Positions 29,856 to 39,145 of a stretch of DNA of 64,000 bases are shown in pieces. The notes under the pieces were generated by a model that was not told where the DNA came from, ran no database searches, and was given only the letters and a program-made list of their open reading frames with translations. How positions within the stretch are numbered: position 1 is the stretch's first letter; each line of letters starts with the position of its first letter. This stretch comes from Acinetobacter lanii (lineage in GTDB: Bacteria; Pseudomonadota; Gammaproteobacteria; Pseudomonadales; Moraxellaceae), in contig NZ_CP049916.1 in the NCBI RefSeq assembly GCF_011578285.1, forward strand, positions 3,224,001 to 3,288,000, in the 5' to 3' direction. Made by a program: the position numbers and the translations under genes.

Positions 29856-31424
29856 TTACTCCCATTCAATCGTAGCAGGTGGTTTAGACGAAACGTCATA
29901 AACAACACGAGACACATCTTTAATTTCATTCATGATGCGAGTCGAGATTTTATCGACAAGATCATAAGGAAGATGAGCAAAACGCGCTGTCATGAAGTCA
30001 ACTGTTTCAACCGCACGAAGTGCAATCACCCATGCATAACGACGACCATCACCCACTACACCCACAGATTTAACCGGTTGAAATACAGCGAATGCTTGCG
30101 CAGTTTTGTCATACCAACCGCTTGCACGAAGTTCTTGCATGAAAATGTCATCTGCTAAACGAAGAATGTCAGCATATTCTTTTTTCACTTCACCCAAGAT
30201 ACGTACGCCCAAACCTGGACCTGGGAATGGATGACGGTAAAGCATTTCAAATGGAAGACCTAAAGTTGTCCCTAAACGGCGAACTTCGTCTTTAAACAAG
30301 TCACGGATTGGCTCAACCAATTCAAAGGCTAAATCTTCTGGTAAACCACCCACGTTATGGTGTGATTTAATCACATGCGCTTTACCATTTTTAGTTGCAG
30401 CAGATTCGATCACGTCAGGGTAAATCGTCCCTTGAGCCAAGAAGTTTACGCCATCCAGCTTACGCGCTTCTTCAGCAAATACTTCGATGAACTCACGACC
30501 GATGATTTTACGTTTTTTCTCAGGATCAACTTCACCTGCAAGTGCAGACAAGAAACGATCTTCAGCATCAGCACGAATCACACGGATCCCCATGTTTTTC
30601 GCAAACATGTCCATCACTTGCTCCCCTTCGTTCAAACGGAGTAAACCGTTATCCACGAATACGCAAGTCAATTGGTCGCCAATTGCGCGGTGTAAAAGCG
30701 CAGCAACCACAGATGAATCCACACCACCTGAAAGACCTAAAAGTACTTTTTGATCGCCAATTTGCGCGCGAAGTTGCTCAACACGTAAATCGATAATGTT
30801 TTCAGAGTTCCAAAGGCTACGGCAACCACAGATTCCATGAACGAAGTTGTCTAAAAGTTCTTTACCTTTCGCTGTATGCGTTACTTCTGGGTGGAACTGA
30901 ATACCGTAGAAACGACGAGCTTCGTCAGATACCATTGCAAATGGGCAGCTCGGCGTGCTTGCTGTAACTTGGAAGCCTTCTGGAATCGCTGTTACTTTGT
31001 CGCCGTGGCTCATCCACACTTTTAATTGATTTGGATGATCTTCAAGATCGCCAATCAATTTGTCACGTACTTGAATGTCAACTTCTGCATAACCAAATTC
31101 ATGAACTTCGCCTGGCTCTACTTTACCGCCAAGCTGCTCTGACATGGTTTGTAAACCGTAGCAGATACCAAGTACAGGCACGCCTAAGTTAAATACAACT
31201 TCAGGGGCACGTGGACTACCAGCTTCATAAACACTTTCTGGACCACCTGAAAGGATGATCCCGTTTGGGTTAAATGCACGAATGTCTTCTTCTGACATAT
31301 CAAATGCGTACATTTCTGAATAAACGCCAGCTTCACGTACACGACGTGCAATCAACTGGCTATATTGAGAACCGAAATCCAAAATCAGGATACGGTCTTC
31401 AGTAATTTGGGTATTGGTAGTCAT
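29856..31424 (-). CDS. guaA: GMP synthase (glutamine-hydrolysing)
   Basis: Converts XMP to GMP with glutamine and ATP, last step of guanine nucleotide synthesis. It is 522 residues from the ATG complementary to 31422-31424; a TTG three codons upstream is rejected. The glutaminase triad is Cys88 (GICYGLQ), His178 and Glu180 (FHPEVTH). The ATP pyrophosphatase loop SGGVDS is at 232-237, and the dimerisation domain ends KPPATIEWE. It stands alone. Its 3' side holds the 61-bp repeats. Confidence 0.97.
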   Translation of the reverse strand: MTTNTQITEDRILILDFGSQYSQLIARRVREAGVYSEMYAFDMSEEDIRAFNPNGIILSGGPESVYEAGSPRAPEVVFNLGVPVLGICYGLQTMSEQLGGKVEPGEVHEFGYAEVDIQVRDKLIGDLEDHPNQLKVWMSHGDKVTAIPEGFQVTASTPSCPFAMVSDEARRFYGIQFHPEVTHTAKGKELLDNFVHGICGCRSLWNSENIIDLRVEQLRAQIGDQKVLLGLSGGVDSSVVAALLHRAIGDQLTCVFVDNGLLRLNEGEQVMDMFAKNMGIRVIRADAEDRFLSALAGEVDPEKKRKIIGREFIEVFAEEARKLDGVNFLAQGTIYPDVIESAATKNGKAHVIKSHHNVGGLPEDLAFELVEPIRDLFKDEVRRLGTTLGLPFEMLYRHPFPGPGLGVRILGEVKKEYADILRLADDIFMQELRASGWYDKTAQAFAVFQPVKSVGVVGDGRRYAWVIALRAVETVDFMTARFAHLPYDLVDKISTRIMNEIKDVSRVVYDVSSKPPATIEWE

Positions 31425-31654
31425 GGCAAACAACTATGCAGGCAACGAATATAAGCGCGTTATTCTAGCATTTTTAATGCGTCTTCGCACATGATTCGCA
31501 CAAGTCACCTGAAAACAGATTAAATCAATGAATTCAATATCATTTTATTGAAAATGTCTGATTTTTTAAAACGTCTCTGCAGGCAAATGAAAATCCTCCT
31601 TTGACCTGCATCAGCGTATTTTAAATCAATCCCATTCTAAAATCAGACCTCAAC

Positions 31655-32071
31655 TTATTTTTCAATCGCATGATCCAAGCTCAAACGCCCTGCGCCATGC
31701 AACATTAAAAACAATAGACCGCCACTGATCGCCAAGTTTTTCATCAGATTAATACTATCTTCTGCGCCACCATGGAAAATCAACGCGGTGATAATACTAA
31801 ACACCGCCAGACCAAAAGCGGCAAAACGCGCTTGGAAACCAAAGAGCAGTGCCAAACCGCCGCCAAACTCAACCAAAATGGTCAATGGCAACATTGCACC
31901 CGGCACACCCATACTTTCCATATAGCCCACCGTTGCCGCATAATCGGTAATTTTCCCCCAACCTGCTACAAGGAAAATATACGCCAGTAAAATTCGGGCA
32001 ACTAAGGAAATCACTGCATTAGCAGTCGGTTGGTTCACAATATTTTTAACAACAACATTTGGATTTAACAT
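31655..32071 (-). CDS. DoxX family membrane protein
   Basis: A 138-residue protein with four membrane helices and the DoxX pattern ILLAYIFLVAGWGKITDY, then GVPGAMLPLTILVEFGGGLALLFG and the C-terminal LAISGGLLFLMLHGAGRLSLD. Bacterial DoxX-like proteins are membrane components linked to redox or sulfur metabolism, and the exact role is unknown. I start at the ATG complementary to 32069-32071, which leaves the usual short tail before helix 1. An ATG 13 codons upstream (to 32110) is equally open, and neither has a strong ribosome site. Confidence 0.85.
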   Translation of the reverse strand: MLNPNVVVKNIVNQPTANAVISLVARILLAYIFLVAGWGKITDYAATVGYMESMGVPGAMLPLTILVEFGGGLALLFGFQARFAAFGLAVFSIITALIFHGGAEDSINLMKNLAISGGLLFLMLHGAGRLSLDHAIEK

Positions 32072-32262
32072 GAGCGTTCTACGTCTGTTTATTTTTGAAG
32101 ATGTCGCCATGTTAGAAAAAAGTGGTTAAGCATTAAACACCATATATCGGACTCATCGTTGCAAATTTAAAACGTTTCCAGCAACTATTTTCGCTTTTTC
32201 ATACTGACTTTAACTCGATAGACTGCTAGGATTTGATCACATTTTTGTGCAGTTTAGCCTTC

Positions 32263-32907
32263 ATGGAATTACTCGATTTTATCTTACACGTAGATGAACA
32301 CCTGCTTGAATTTATAAGAAATTATGGTGTCTGGGTTTACGGTATTTTGTTTCTGATTATTTTTGTAGAAACAGGTTTGGTGGTGATGCCCTTTTTACCG
32401 GGCGACAGCTTATTGTTTGCTGCTGGTGCATTGGCAGCATCAACCGGCGTTTTAGACCCGTGGCTGTTGGTGTTGCTATTATTTATTGCGGCAGTGTTGG
32501 GGGATACTTTAAATTACCATATTGGTAAATACATCGGTCCACGTGTATTTGAGATCGATTCTAAATTCATCAATAAAAAACATCTGGTCTATACCCAAAA
32601 TTTCTTCGAAAAGCATGGCGGTAAAACCATTATTTTTGCGCGCTTTATTCCCTTTGCGCGTACCTTCGCACCTTTCGTTGCCGGTGCAGGCAGCATGAAC
32701 TATAAATATTTCCTTAGCTATAACGCCATTGGTGCGATTTCATGGGTCGGTTCATTCATTGCTTTAGGTTATTTATTTGGCAATATGCCAATCGTGAAAG
32801 ACAATTTCACCCATCTGATTTTCGGCATCATTATTGTCAGTGTATTACCGGGTATTATTGGTTTTATTCGTCACAAATTTTTCCCGAAAAAAAATCCTGA
32901 GGCTTAA
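32263..32907 (+). CDS. DedA family membrane protein
   Basis: A 214-residue inner-membrane protein of the DedA (SNARE-associated) family, from the ATG at 32263 (an upstream TTG is rejected). It has the re-entrant loop motif FVETGLVVMPFLPGDSLLF and the hallmark FARFIPFARTFAPFVAGAGS with the two conserved arginines. DedA proteins support membrane homeostasis, undecaprenyl-phosphate or phospholipid flipping and drug resistance. It is the + strand partner convergent with a LysE exporter. Confidence 0.93.
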   Translation: MELLDFILHVDEHLLEFIRNYGVWVYGILFLIIFVETGLVVMPFLPGDSLLFAAGALAASTGVLDPWLLVLLLFIAAVLGDTLNYHIGKYIGPRVFEIDSKFINKKHLVYTQNFFEKHGGKTIIFARFIPFARTFAPFVAGAGSMNYKYFLSYNAIGAISWVGSFIALGYLFGNMPIVKDNFTHLIFGIIIVSVLPGIIGFIRHKFFPKKNPEA

Positions 32908-32950
32908 TCAAGCGTCAGGACGGTTTGCTCTATACATTGAAGATTTCAAC

Positions 32951-32973
32951 TGTTCAGCTATACATGCTGAACA
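32951..32973. terminator. Hairpin between convergent DedA and LysE genes
   Basis: TGTTCAGC (32951-32958), loop TATACAT, GCTGAACA (32966-32973), a perfect 8-bp stem. Outer arms AAGCGT (32910-32915) and ACGCTT (32975-32980) could extend it. There is no T-tract, so intrinsic termination is uncertain. Confidence 0.45.
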
Positions 32974-32982
32974 CACGCTTAA

Positions 32983-33579
32983 TTAAAGTCTAAAAAAGCT
33001 AATCACAATCGGCATCATACTCAGCATTAAGAGCATCGCCGACCCTTTATAAATACGGTCGGCGGTGGCGGTTTTAATCTCACCTGCCAAAATTTGTCGT
33101 CCGACATACATCCAAAATAACCCACATGGCATCAAGCATAGACAGAAGACCCCTAAGACCCATGCATAATGCTCAACACTTTCCCAGGTCCATGCCGGAA
33201 AAATCCCGGCAGCGAACAGTAAAGATTTTGGATTTTTTAAGGTGGATTTAAACAGTTCAGAACGGCTCAATTGCTGATGCTTCAAACTGTGCTGTTGTAA
33301 GCTGGTTTTTTTCCACAAATGAAAGGCGAGCCAAATCACATAGATCGCACTGACCGCATGTAAAATATGAATCAGATTGGGCCAGATCGGCATGCTTAAA
33401 TGAATGATTAACGCCCATAGACTGATGCCATAAACATAGCCAAACAGCACCACAGGAATCGAAAAAAAGGTTTTGAAGCTACCATGAAGATGGGCTGAAC
33501 TCGCCAATAAAGCATTGGTGGGGCCGGGAATTAAAAGTACTGCAATCACTGCAAAAACGAAGAGCCAACTTTCTAGCAT
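32983..33579 (-). CDS. LysE/RhtB family exporter
   Basis: A 198-residue membrane protein with six hydrophobic segments. The family N-terminal motif is LLIPGPTNALLASSAHLHGS and the second motif is TLKNPKSLLFAAGIFPAW. The start is the ATG complementary to 33577-33579 rather than a GTG two codons upstream. Substrate unknown. It is the third LysE-type exporter in the window and not close to the other two in sequence. Confidence 0.86.
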   Translation of the reverse strand: MLESWLFVFAVIAVLLIPGPTNALLASSAHLHGSFKTFFSIPVVLFGYVYGISLWALIIHLSMPIWPNLIHILHAVSAIYVIWLAFHLWKKTSLQQHSLKHQQLSRSELFKSTLKNPKSLLFAAGIFPAWTWESVEHYAWVLGVFCLCLMPCGLFWMYVGRQILAGEIKTATADRIYKGSAMLLMLSMMPIVISFFRL

Positions 33580-33785
33580 AAACACTTAAATACGCAATTC
33601 GAATCGGCACACCTTAAACCAAAGGATTAAAACATAACAAGTTTTTCAGTAGCGATTTCTATGAATCCTGCGTCATTCTCAAACCAAAAACAACCTAACA
33701 ACTTGATTTATTGTGACTATTTAGAAAATCCAATTTGATGTAACAAGCTGTTTGCAACATTCAGCCACAAACAGCACAGTTTTGC

Positions 33786-34199
33786 TTACTTTTTCTGCTC
33801 AGTTTGACGTTTAGGGACAAAGCCACAATTCTTAAATTGCGCCGCTTGGGTCAAGGCATCTTGTTGACCATATAAGCGCGATAGCTCAGTTTTCTTGGTG
33901 TCAGAAGACTGTCCCATATTCACTGAAATAGACGGCCCTAACCCCCAACCACCACGACTGCCCCATCCACCACCTAAGCCAACACCCACGCCCATTCCTG
34001 TGCGTTTGGGCGTTTGTACCCCGGCTTCGATATATTGTTGAATTCGGTTAAATTCAGCACTGATTTGTGCACAGTTTAAAGACTGATATTGGGTTGGAGA
34101 AACATAAGTCGGTTTGACCGTGGTGGCACAGGCTGTCAGTAAGCCCAAAGTCACTGCAACTAAACCATATTGGACAGTTTTTAAAGATAGAGATTTCAT
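33786..34199 (-). CDS. Hypothetical lipoprotein with glycine-rich segment
   Basis: A 137-residue protein with signal peptide and lipobox LTAC (lipidated Cys24). It has a glycine/tryptophan-rich stretch (GMGVGVGLGGGWGSRGGWG) at about 68-86 and two further cysteines (SLNCAQIS and KNCGFVP) that could pair. No known domain. A monocistronic gene between two intergenic stretches of over 200 bases. Confidence 0.78.
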   Translation of the reverse strand: MKSLSLKTVQYGLVAVTLGLLTACATTVKPTYVSPTQYQSLNCAQISAEFNRIQQYIEAGVQTPKRTGMGVGVGLGGGWGSRGGWGLGPSISVNMGQSSDTKKTELSRLYGQQDALTQAAQFKNCGFVPKRQTEQKK

Positions 34200-34565
34200 T
34201 TTTACACTCAGTTTTATTTTTTCTCAGTCTCATTGAACAATGTTTGATAGGTCTGCGTCAATTTATGATCTGTAGATCAACATTAGAACATCATGAGATA
34301 TTTTGATGTGCATACTCATCATCAAAAGGCTTGAGCTAGATGAATGATCTAAAACTTAGACAAAGCGATACAGTGATCCACATATGTACTCATACCCTCA
34401 TGCAAGTTGGGACAAAGATATATCTGAACTGGATCGACTGTTCGAGTCGCCCAACCTTCCACATTTATACATTCATCCAAATTGCTATGAACATTAATCA
34501 GATTTCAAACACCTATTGTCTCTTCATACATGAAATAATGCCCCGCTTAAAGCATTGAGGTCAGT
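34200..34565. other. 366-base intergenic region
   Basis: The region upstream of the glycine-rich lipoprotein gene and downstream of the SirB-like gene. A 72-codon open frame exists at 34340-34558 on the plus strand, but it has no ribosome site, no similarity I know and unusual composition. I see no convincing gene, repeat or RNA. Confidence 0.5.
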
Positions 34566-34958
34566 TTAACTAAATACAGGTTTAATGATGACCAAACTGA
34601 ATAAAGCAATCAGTGCCACAACACCAATAAACATCCCTGCACGTCGTTGCGCCAGCGCAATACTGGCGTCTTTTTTAAAGGCTTTGATTAAGGATGAAAT
34701 CACCACCAAGAACAAAACCATTTTGGCATAGAACCAAGGTTTCACTTGGAATTCATTCATCACCAACAGCGACACACCAGTCAAAATAATCAACAGCAAG
34801 GATAAATGCTGCAAAGCCATAAACACTTTACGCAATTTCGGATTGGGCTGATTGTCCTGCGTACCGACATAGAGCGTCAACAAACCGATCACAATGGCAA
34901 TGATCAGTAAGGTTGCACTCGACATATGTACAATTTTAACAGCTAAATGGGCATCCAT
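34566..34958 (-). CDS. SirB2-like membrane protein
   Basis: A 130-residue protein with four membrane helices (about 5-30, 45-67, 73-92, 106-127). Its start MDAHLAVKIVHMSSATLLII and the KPWFYAKMVLFLVVIS segment fit the SirB2 family, small membrane proteins of unknown biochemical role. It begins three bases after the bolA stop, so the two are an operon. Family assignment is moderate because small membrane proteins are hard to tell apart. Confidence 0.7.
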   Translation of the reverse strand: MDAHLAVKIVHMSSATLLIIAIVIGLLTLYVGTQDNQPNPKLRKVFMALQHLSLLLIILTGVSLLVMNEFQVKPWFYAKMVLFLVVISSLIKAFKKDASIALAQRRAGMFIGVVALIALFSLVIIKPVFS

Positions 34959-34961
34959 AGC

Positions 34962-35273
34962 TTATGCCTCCTTCGGGGCATGCGCACATTCGGGACTTGC
35001 AGGTGCTGTTCCTGTCCATTCTGTGGGTAGATATGCATGTATAGCAAGTGCATGAATATTGCCAGCACCCAATAGATCACCTGCAGCCGCATAAACTTTT
35101 TGATGACGTTGAACCAAACGCAAACCTGCAAATGCATCACTAACAATGGTCACTTTAAAATGCGACTCTTTGCCTGGGTAATAGCCACCATGTCCCGCAG
35201 ATTCATTTAAAACCTCTAAATGACTTGGGGAGAGTTGCTGTAACCGTTCAATCAGTTGTAATTCTAAGCTCAT
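34962..35273 (-). CDS. bolA: BolA family protein
   Basis: A 103-residue BolA-type protein from the ATG complementary to 35271-35273, which has TGGAG eight bases upstream; a longer upstream frame is rejected. Family motifs are LEVLNESAGHGGYYPGKESHFKV with the conserved histidines and the helix-turn FAGLRLVQRHQKVYAAAGD. BolA proteins partner monothiol glutaredoxins in Fe-S metabolism and may affect cell shape under stress. The C-terminus has a short Cys/His-containing tail (PECAHAPKEA). Confidence 0.9.
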   Translation of the reverse strand: MSLELQLIERLQQLSPSHLEVLNESAGHGGYYPGKESHFKVTIVSDAFAGLRLVQRHQKVYAAAGDLLGAGNIHALAIHAYLPTEWTGTAPASPECAHAPKEA

Positions 35274-35451
35274 CCGAATGCTCCAGATTTCTAAAATAAT
35301 ATAAAGCAGTATAACGTGTTCATCATTAAAGCATGGCATCTAGATTTTCAAAGGTCTCATTTCCGTTTGAAGACCCCTAAACTGCTTATGTTGTTGATTA
35401 TTTATGCTAAAAATCACGGAAAATAAAAAAATACGCTAAAGTTGTTTTTAT

Positions 35452-35482
35452 TTTATGCAAACACACGTTTTTTTTGCATAAA
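35452..35482. repeat. Perfect inverted repeat upstream of tRNA promoter
   Basis: TTTATGCAAA (35452-35461) and TTTGCATAAA (35473-35482), 10-bp arms with an 11-base spacer, ending four bases before the tRNA -35 box. Role unknown; possibly a regulator site or a cryptic terminator. Confidence 0.5.
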
Positions 35483-35486
35483 GGTG

Positions 35487-35514
35487 TTGACCCATTTTTT
35501 GCATACTGTATTAT
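35487..35514 (+). promoter_or_regulatory. Promoter of the tRNA-Gly genes
   Basis: TTGACC (35487-35492), 16-base spacer, TATTAT (35509-35514), ten bases before the first tRNA. Fits a strong sigma70 tRNA promoter. Confidence 0.75.
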
Positions 35515-35523
35515 ACACGGCAT

Positions 35524-35596
35524 GCGGGAATAGCTCAGTTGGTAGAGCATAACCTTGCCAAGGTTGGGGTCGGGAGTTCGAGTCTCCTTTCCCGCT
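35524..35596 (+). tRNA. tRNA-Gly(GCC), copy 1
   Basis: 73 bases without encoded CCA. The acceptor GCGGGAA pairs with TTCCCGC (35589-35595), discriminator T. The D-loop is AGCTCAGTTGGTAGAGC, the anticodon loop TTGCCAA with anticodon GCC, and the T-loop GTTCGAGTC. Reads glycine GGC/GGU. Confidence 0.97.
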
Positions 35597-35643
35597 CAAA
35601 ATTTTTTAGTATCGTTTTTTATTTAAAAAACTATGCAGACTCC

Positions 35644-35716
35644 GCGGGAATAGCTCAGTTGGTAGAGCATAACCTTGCCAAGGTTGGGGTCGGGAGTTCG
35701 AGTCTCCTTTCCCGCT
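35644..35716 (+). tRNA. tRNA-Gly(GCC), copy 2
   Basis: Identical over all 73 bases to the copy 120 bases upstream, transcribed with it. A terminator follows at 35726. Its 3' end faces the capsule locus. Confidence 0.97.
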
Positions 35717-35725
35717 CCAGATTCT

Positions 35726-35760
35726 AAAAAATCCCTCATCGAAAGATGGGGGATTTTTTT
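35726..35760 (+). terminator. Terminator of the tRNA-Gly operon
   Basis: AATCCCTCATC, loop GAAA, GATGGGGGATT, then a run of T from 35754. The stem has one G-T wobble. It ends the two-tRNA transcript. Confidence 0.85.
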
Positions 35761-35777
35761 TGACTCCAATAATTTAA

Positions 35778-35814
35778 TGCATAAAAATCCCGCATATGGC
35801 AGGCTTTTTATGCA
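35778..35814 (-). terminator. Terminator of the kps capsule operon
   Basis: Perfect outer arms TGCATAAAAA (35778-35787) and TTTTTATGCA (35805-35814) enclose an inner stem that on the minus strand reads CCTGC-CATAT-GCGGG followed by ATTTTT. It lies seven bases after the kpsS stop and fits intrinsic termination. Confidence 0.75.
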
Positions 35815-35820
35815 TAGAAA

Positions 35821-37083
35821 TCAACTTAATGTTTTTGGATGCTCAGTGTCGCTTATGATATTTTTAACGTGATCAGATCTCGAGGCTTGATGATCGTGCA
35901 TCCATGGAGATTTACCATAATAAGAACCATTTAATTGTGAATACTGAATTAAATGCGACCTAAAATACTGATAATAAAGATCATCTACCTCACCTGGGTC
36001 TTTCCAGAACTTACACAGTGGATACTGATTGGTTAAACGTGGCAGATTATACATTGCATAACCCAATACCTTAACTGGAATATGATGATACAAGGCTTGG
36101 AGCACGGTTGTACTATTCACCGCGACCATCCCTAAACTATGTTTCAACAATGTTGGCAAATGAATATCACAAAAATAATGTAAGCGACCTTTCATACCAT
36201 AACGTTTTGCAAGTTTATTAATCAGTTTTCGATAGTTTCGGTAACCGCGATCCATGGGATGATGCTTGAGCACCAAATGATGTGATGGATCGGCATTCAA
36301 TACAAAACTCTCAATCACATGCTCAATATATTGTTCCATATTTTTAAATTCGCTATGAATTAAAATTTGCGAGTCATTATGAACCTGAAGAGCAAAAACA
36401 TAATATTGCTTAGAATATTGCTTTATTAATTTTTTAAATGGCAAAGGCTCAGTTATATAATGCTGAATGCGCTTCAATACAGACCAAATCCAACTCCAGA
36501 ACTCTTGTGAAGTGGTTAAATTACGATGGTGTTTATAATGGGGGAACGATTTTTCATAATATAAATTCAATACATAATAAATGATTGCACACCACACCAT
36601 ACGCCAATAGGAGTTCTGAGCATCTTCAATTGGCTCAATAGGAATAGCCTGTGGATTGAGATTTAATGACAACGTTTGTGTAAAGTTAGAATAAAAATTG
36701 ACACCATCTTGTTCAAATGTAATGTAATTCGGTCGAATATAACCTTCTTCAAAAGCGAAGAACGTTATATTCAACTTATACGCGGCAATTTTTGCAATTC
36801 GATGTTGCGGCCGACAATCCCCAAAACAGACGATTGAATCAATCTGATGCTTTACAATAAATGCTTCAATATAATCATTAAATTCATTCATAGGTTGAAT
36901 GAAATCATAACAATTTAGCTCACCATCAAAAAAGAAACGATCTCCCCCATTAAAATTTATCTTGTAGGTTTCAATTTGATATTGTTGCAACCAATGAGAA
37001 AATTGTTTAAAAAATTTCCCCATAGGCCCTTGTAAAAGTAATACTTTTTTTGACAACAACAATTGGTCTATATGAATAGACAT
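35821..37083 (-). CDS. kpsS: Capsule poly-Kdo linker transferase KpsS
   Basis: A 420-residue KpsS/LipB family protein, cytoplasmic, which adds the first beta-Kdo to lyso-phosphatidylglycerol in ABC-dependent capsule assembly. Recognised by VLLLQGPMGKFFKQFSHWL at the N-terminus, FFAFEEGYIRPNYIT (about 120-134), LVLKHHPMDRGYRNY and the VNSTTVLQALYHHIPVKVLG donor-site region. It is the last gene of the capsule operon, one base after the kpsC stop, so coupled to it. It is paired with KpsC as in all known group 2 loci. Confidence 0.93.
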   Translation of the reverse strand: MSIHIDQLLLSKKVLLLQGPMGKFFKQFSHWLQQYQIETYKINFNGGDRFFFDGELNCYDFIQPMNEFNDYIEAFIVKHQIDSIVCFGDCRPQHRIAKIAAYKLNITFFAFEEGYIRPNYITFEQDGVNFYSNFTQTLSLNLNPQAIPIEPIEDAQNSYWRMVWCAIIYYVLNLYYEKSFPHYKHHRNLTTSQEFWSWIWSVLKRIQHYITEPLPFKKLIKQYSKQYYVFALQVHNDSQILIHSEFKNMEQYIEHVIESFVLNADPSHHLVLKHHPMDRGYRNYRKLINKLAKRYGMKGRLHYFCDIHLPTLLKHSLGMVAVNSTTVLQALYHHIPVKVLGYAMYNLPRLTNQYPLCKFWKDPGEVDDLYYQYFRSHLIQYSQLNGSYYGKSPWMHDHQASRSDHVKNIISDTEHPKTLS

Positions 37084-37084
37084 A

Positions 37085-39088
37085 TTACTTTTTCCAAAAT
37101 CTTAAACACCGCAATGTCTTAGCGAATAAATTTCTAAACACATTTGAATGAGTTCTCACCTTAGAACGATGTTCATCAATATAGTGAATCACATCTTCAG
37201 GGTTCACCAACGGCACATCCATTTCAGTGGTCTGTGCCAAATTATAATTTGGATACTCAATTAAAGTGACATAAGTCAATTGTTTTAAATCTATTCTATT
37301 GTTACGGCGTTCGCATACATGACGATCTATTGTTAATCCCCACCCTGCATAGAATGGTAGCCCGTAACAATAAACTTTCAAACCTCTCACTAATGCTTCA
37401 AAGCCACTTAATGATGATATTGTGTGCAGCTCATCAACAATATTAAATAATCTTTGAATAGAAACAGTCCTTTCAATTTGGTTTGCATATAGAAGCATCA
37501 TTTTGTTATCTATTTTACCCACACGTAAACCGGTTTCTACATCAGGATGAGGTTTATAAATAATATATGCATCAGGATGATCTGAACGCACCTGTTTTAA
37601 TAATTGTAAATTGGTTTTAATATCTACCCCTCCTAACTGTATAGACATATCATCTTCAACTTGACCAACAACCAAAATAACTTTTTTATTGTTTACAGGT
37701 CGCTCTAAAAGCTGATCTTCTCCAACATTATATTTTGATATTTCTAACCGTTTCAGCTCAGACAAAATACGATCTATCCGTTTTTCCTGATCAACAGTTA
37801 ATAATTGAATATGGTTTAACAAATTTTCTATACGTGAAGGACATGTTGCATCGTAATAAATACCCATATCATCAAATACCAAGGAACATGGTCGAATCAA
37901 ATTTGCACCTAAACCCACAGAACGTATAAACCCATCCTCTACTGTAATTACCTTTTTATAGCCAGCTTGCTTTAATTGATATGCTTGTTTCCCCCATGCT
38001 AAAACATGAGTATCTTTCTTGGGTTTAGCGTACTTTTTAAAACTTAGCTCGGTATTAGGAAAAGCCAAATAATCTGAAATAAACTTCTTTTTCCAAGGAC
38101 TAAATTTATAGGCAACCAATTGAGTCGGAAGTGATTGTTGAAATTGAATATTTGTAATCAAGATTTTTAGAATATCATCTAACTCACACACTTTATGGGT
38201 CACAGGCGATATATAGCGTGAGTATTGAAAGTAAGCACAAGCAAATAGATGCATCAAAGAGCGTTGCACGGTACGCCTCTGCTGTACAAGATGTTGAGGT
38301 GCATAGCGATCCTCAGTTATCCCCCATCCTGCATACCAAGGCATACCAAAACAATGCACTTTTTTACCCAACAATAATGCCTCAAATCCCATATGTGAAC
38401 TGACCACATAAACTTCAGAGAAATGTTGCAGAAGTTCTAAGGGATTAACTTGAATGGTCATCACTTTGACATAAGGGTGTTGAAAATCTGCCGATGAGAA
38501 ATGTCCCTGTGCTTTTCCTGCTATGACATCAGGATGCGTCTTGATCCAAATGGTGGCTTGAGGATGATCATGATGTGCGTGAGCCAACATCGTTTTAAAG
38601 GTATCCGCATTGGCACCAGAAAACCGAATAGACTGATCCCCGAGGGTTTGATCGACCAGTAAAATATGCTCACCCTTAGAGCGTTCAAACAAATCACTAT
38701 CCGGTATAGGATTAAATCTTTGATTATATTTCGTGATTTTATGGTTAATAATGCTTTGAATGGCTGATGCAGCACGCCGATTCAGCGTTTCATTTTCTGA
38801 CTGTAAGATAAGATTTTCTAAATCTGAAGAGTGTGTACAATCAAAATAAATGCCGCTTCGATCAAATACTATTGAAAGTGGAGGATATCCATGTTTACCT
38901 AATCCCAATGATCGAATAAAGCCATCTTCCAAGCAAACACATGGGACTTGTTGTTTTAAAGCATATTGTTGTGCTTTATAAAAACTGGCCTTTCTTCCCC
39001 AACCAAATGCTACGTCATGTTGAATACTATGCGTTAAATCAAATTGTTTAACTAGTTTTTTAATTGGCCTTGAACCAAAATAATTCAT
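37085..39088 (-). CDS. kpsC: Capsule poly-Kdo linker transferase KpsC
   Basis: A 667-residue KpsC/LipA family protein with two homologous Kdo transferase modules. The repeated motif is EDGFIRSLGLG at 54-64 and EDGFIRSVGLG at 384-394, each followed by a VFD..GIYxD segment. Each module also has a HPD and a SxxGFEAL...G..V..(Y/F)G.P(F/W)YAGWG donor region. The two modules alternately form beta-2,4 and beta-2,7 Kdo linkages on the lipid. It precedes kpsS. Full length and intact. Confidence 0.95.
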   Translation of the reverse strand: MNYFGSRPIKKLVKQFDLTHSIQHDVAFGWGRKASFYKAQQYALKQQVPCVCLEDGFIRSLGLGKHGYPPLSIVFDRSGIYFDCTHSSDLENLILQSENETLNRRAASAIQSIINHKITKYNQRFNPIPDSDLFERSKGEHILLVDQTLGDQSIRFSGANADTFKTMLAHAHHDHPQATIWIKTHPDVIAGKAQGHFSSADFQHPYVKVMTIQVNPLELLQHFSEVYVVSSHMGFEALLLGKKVHCFGMPWYAGWGITEDRYAPQHLVQQRRTVQRSLMHLFACAYFQYSRYISPVTHKVCELDDILKILITNIQFQQSLPTQLVAYKFSPWKKKFISDYLAFPNTELSFKKYAKPKKDTHVLAWGKQAYQLKQAGYKKVITVEDGFIRSVGLGANLIRPCSLVFDDMGIYYDATCPSRIENLLNHIQLLTVDQEKRIDRILSELKRLEISKYNVGEDQLLERPVNNKKVILVVGQVEDDMSIQLGGVDIKTNLQLLKQVRSDHPDAYIIYKPHPDVETGLRVGKIDNKMMLLYANQIERTVSIQRLFNIVDELHTISSLSGFEALVRGLKVYCYGLPFYAGWGLTIDRHVCERRNNRIDLKQLTYVTLIEYPNYNLAQTTEMDVPLVNPEDVIHYIDEHRSKVRTHSNVFRNLFAKTLRCLRFWKK

Positions 39089-39145
39089 TTTTTTAACTTA
39101 TCTAGATACTGCGAATTGCAATACAGGTTGACTCACACATTACTA

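Noticed and set aside
34340..34558. 72-codon plus-strand frame
   Set aside because: No ribosome site, no recognisable similarity and atypical composition; treated as chance.
35524..35716. Repeat element from the two 73-base identical sequences
   Set aside because: Each folds as a complete tRNA-Gly with anticodon GCC; they are duplicated tRNA genes.
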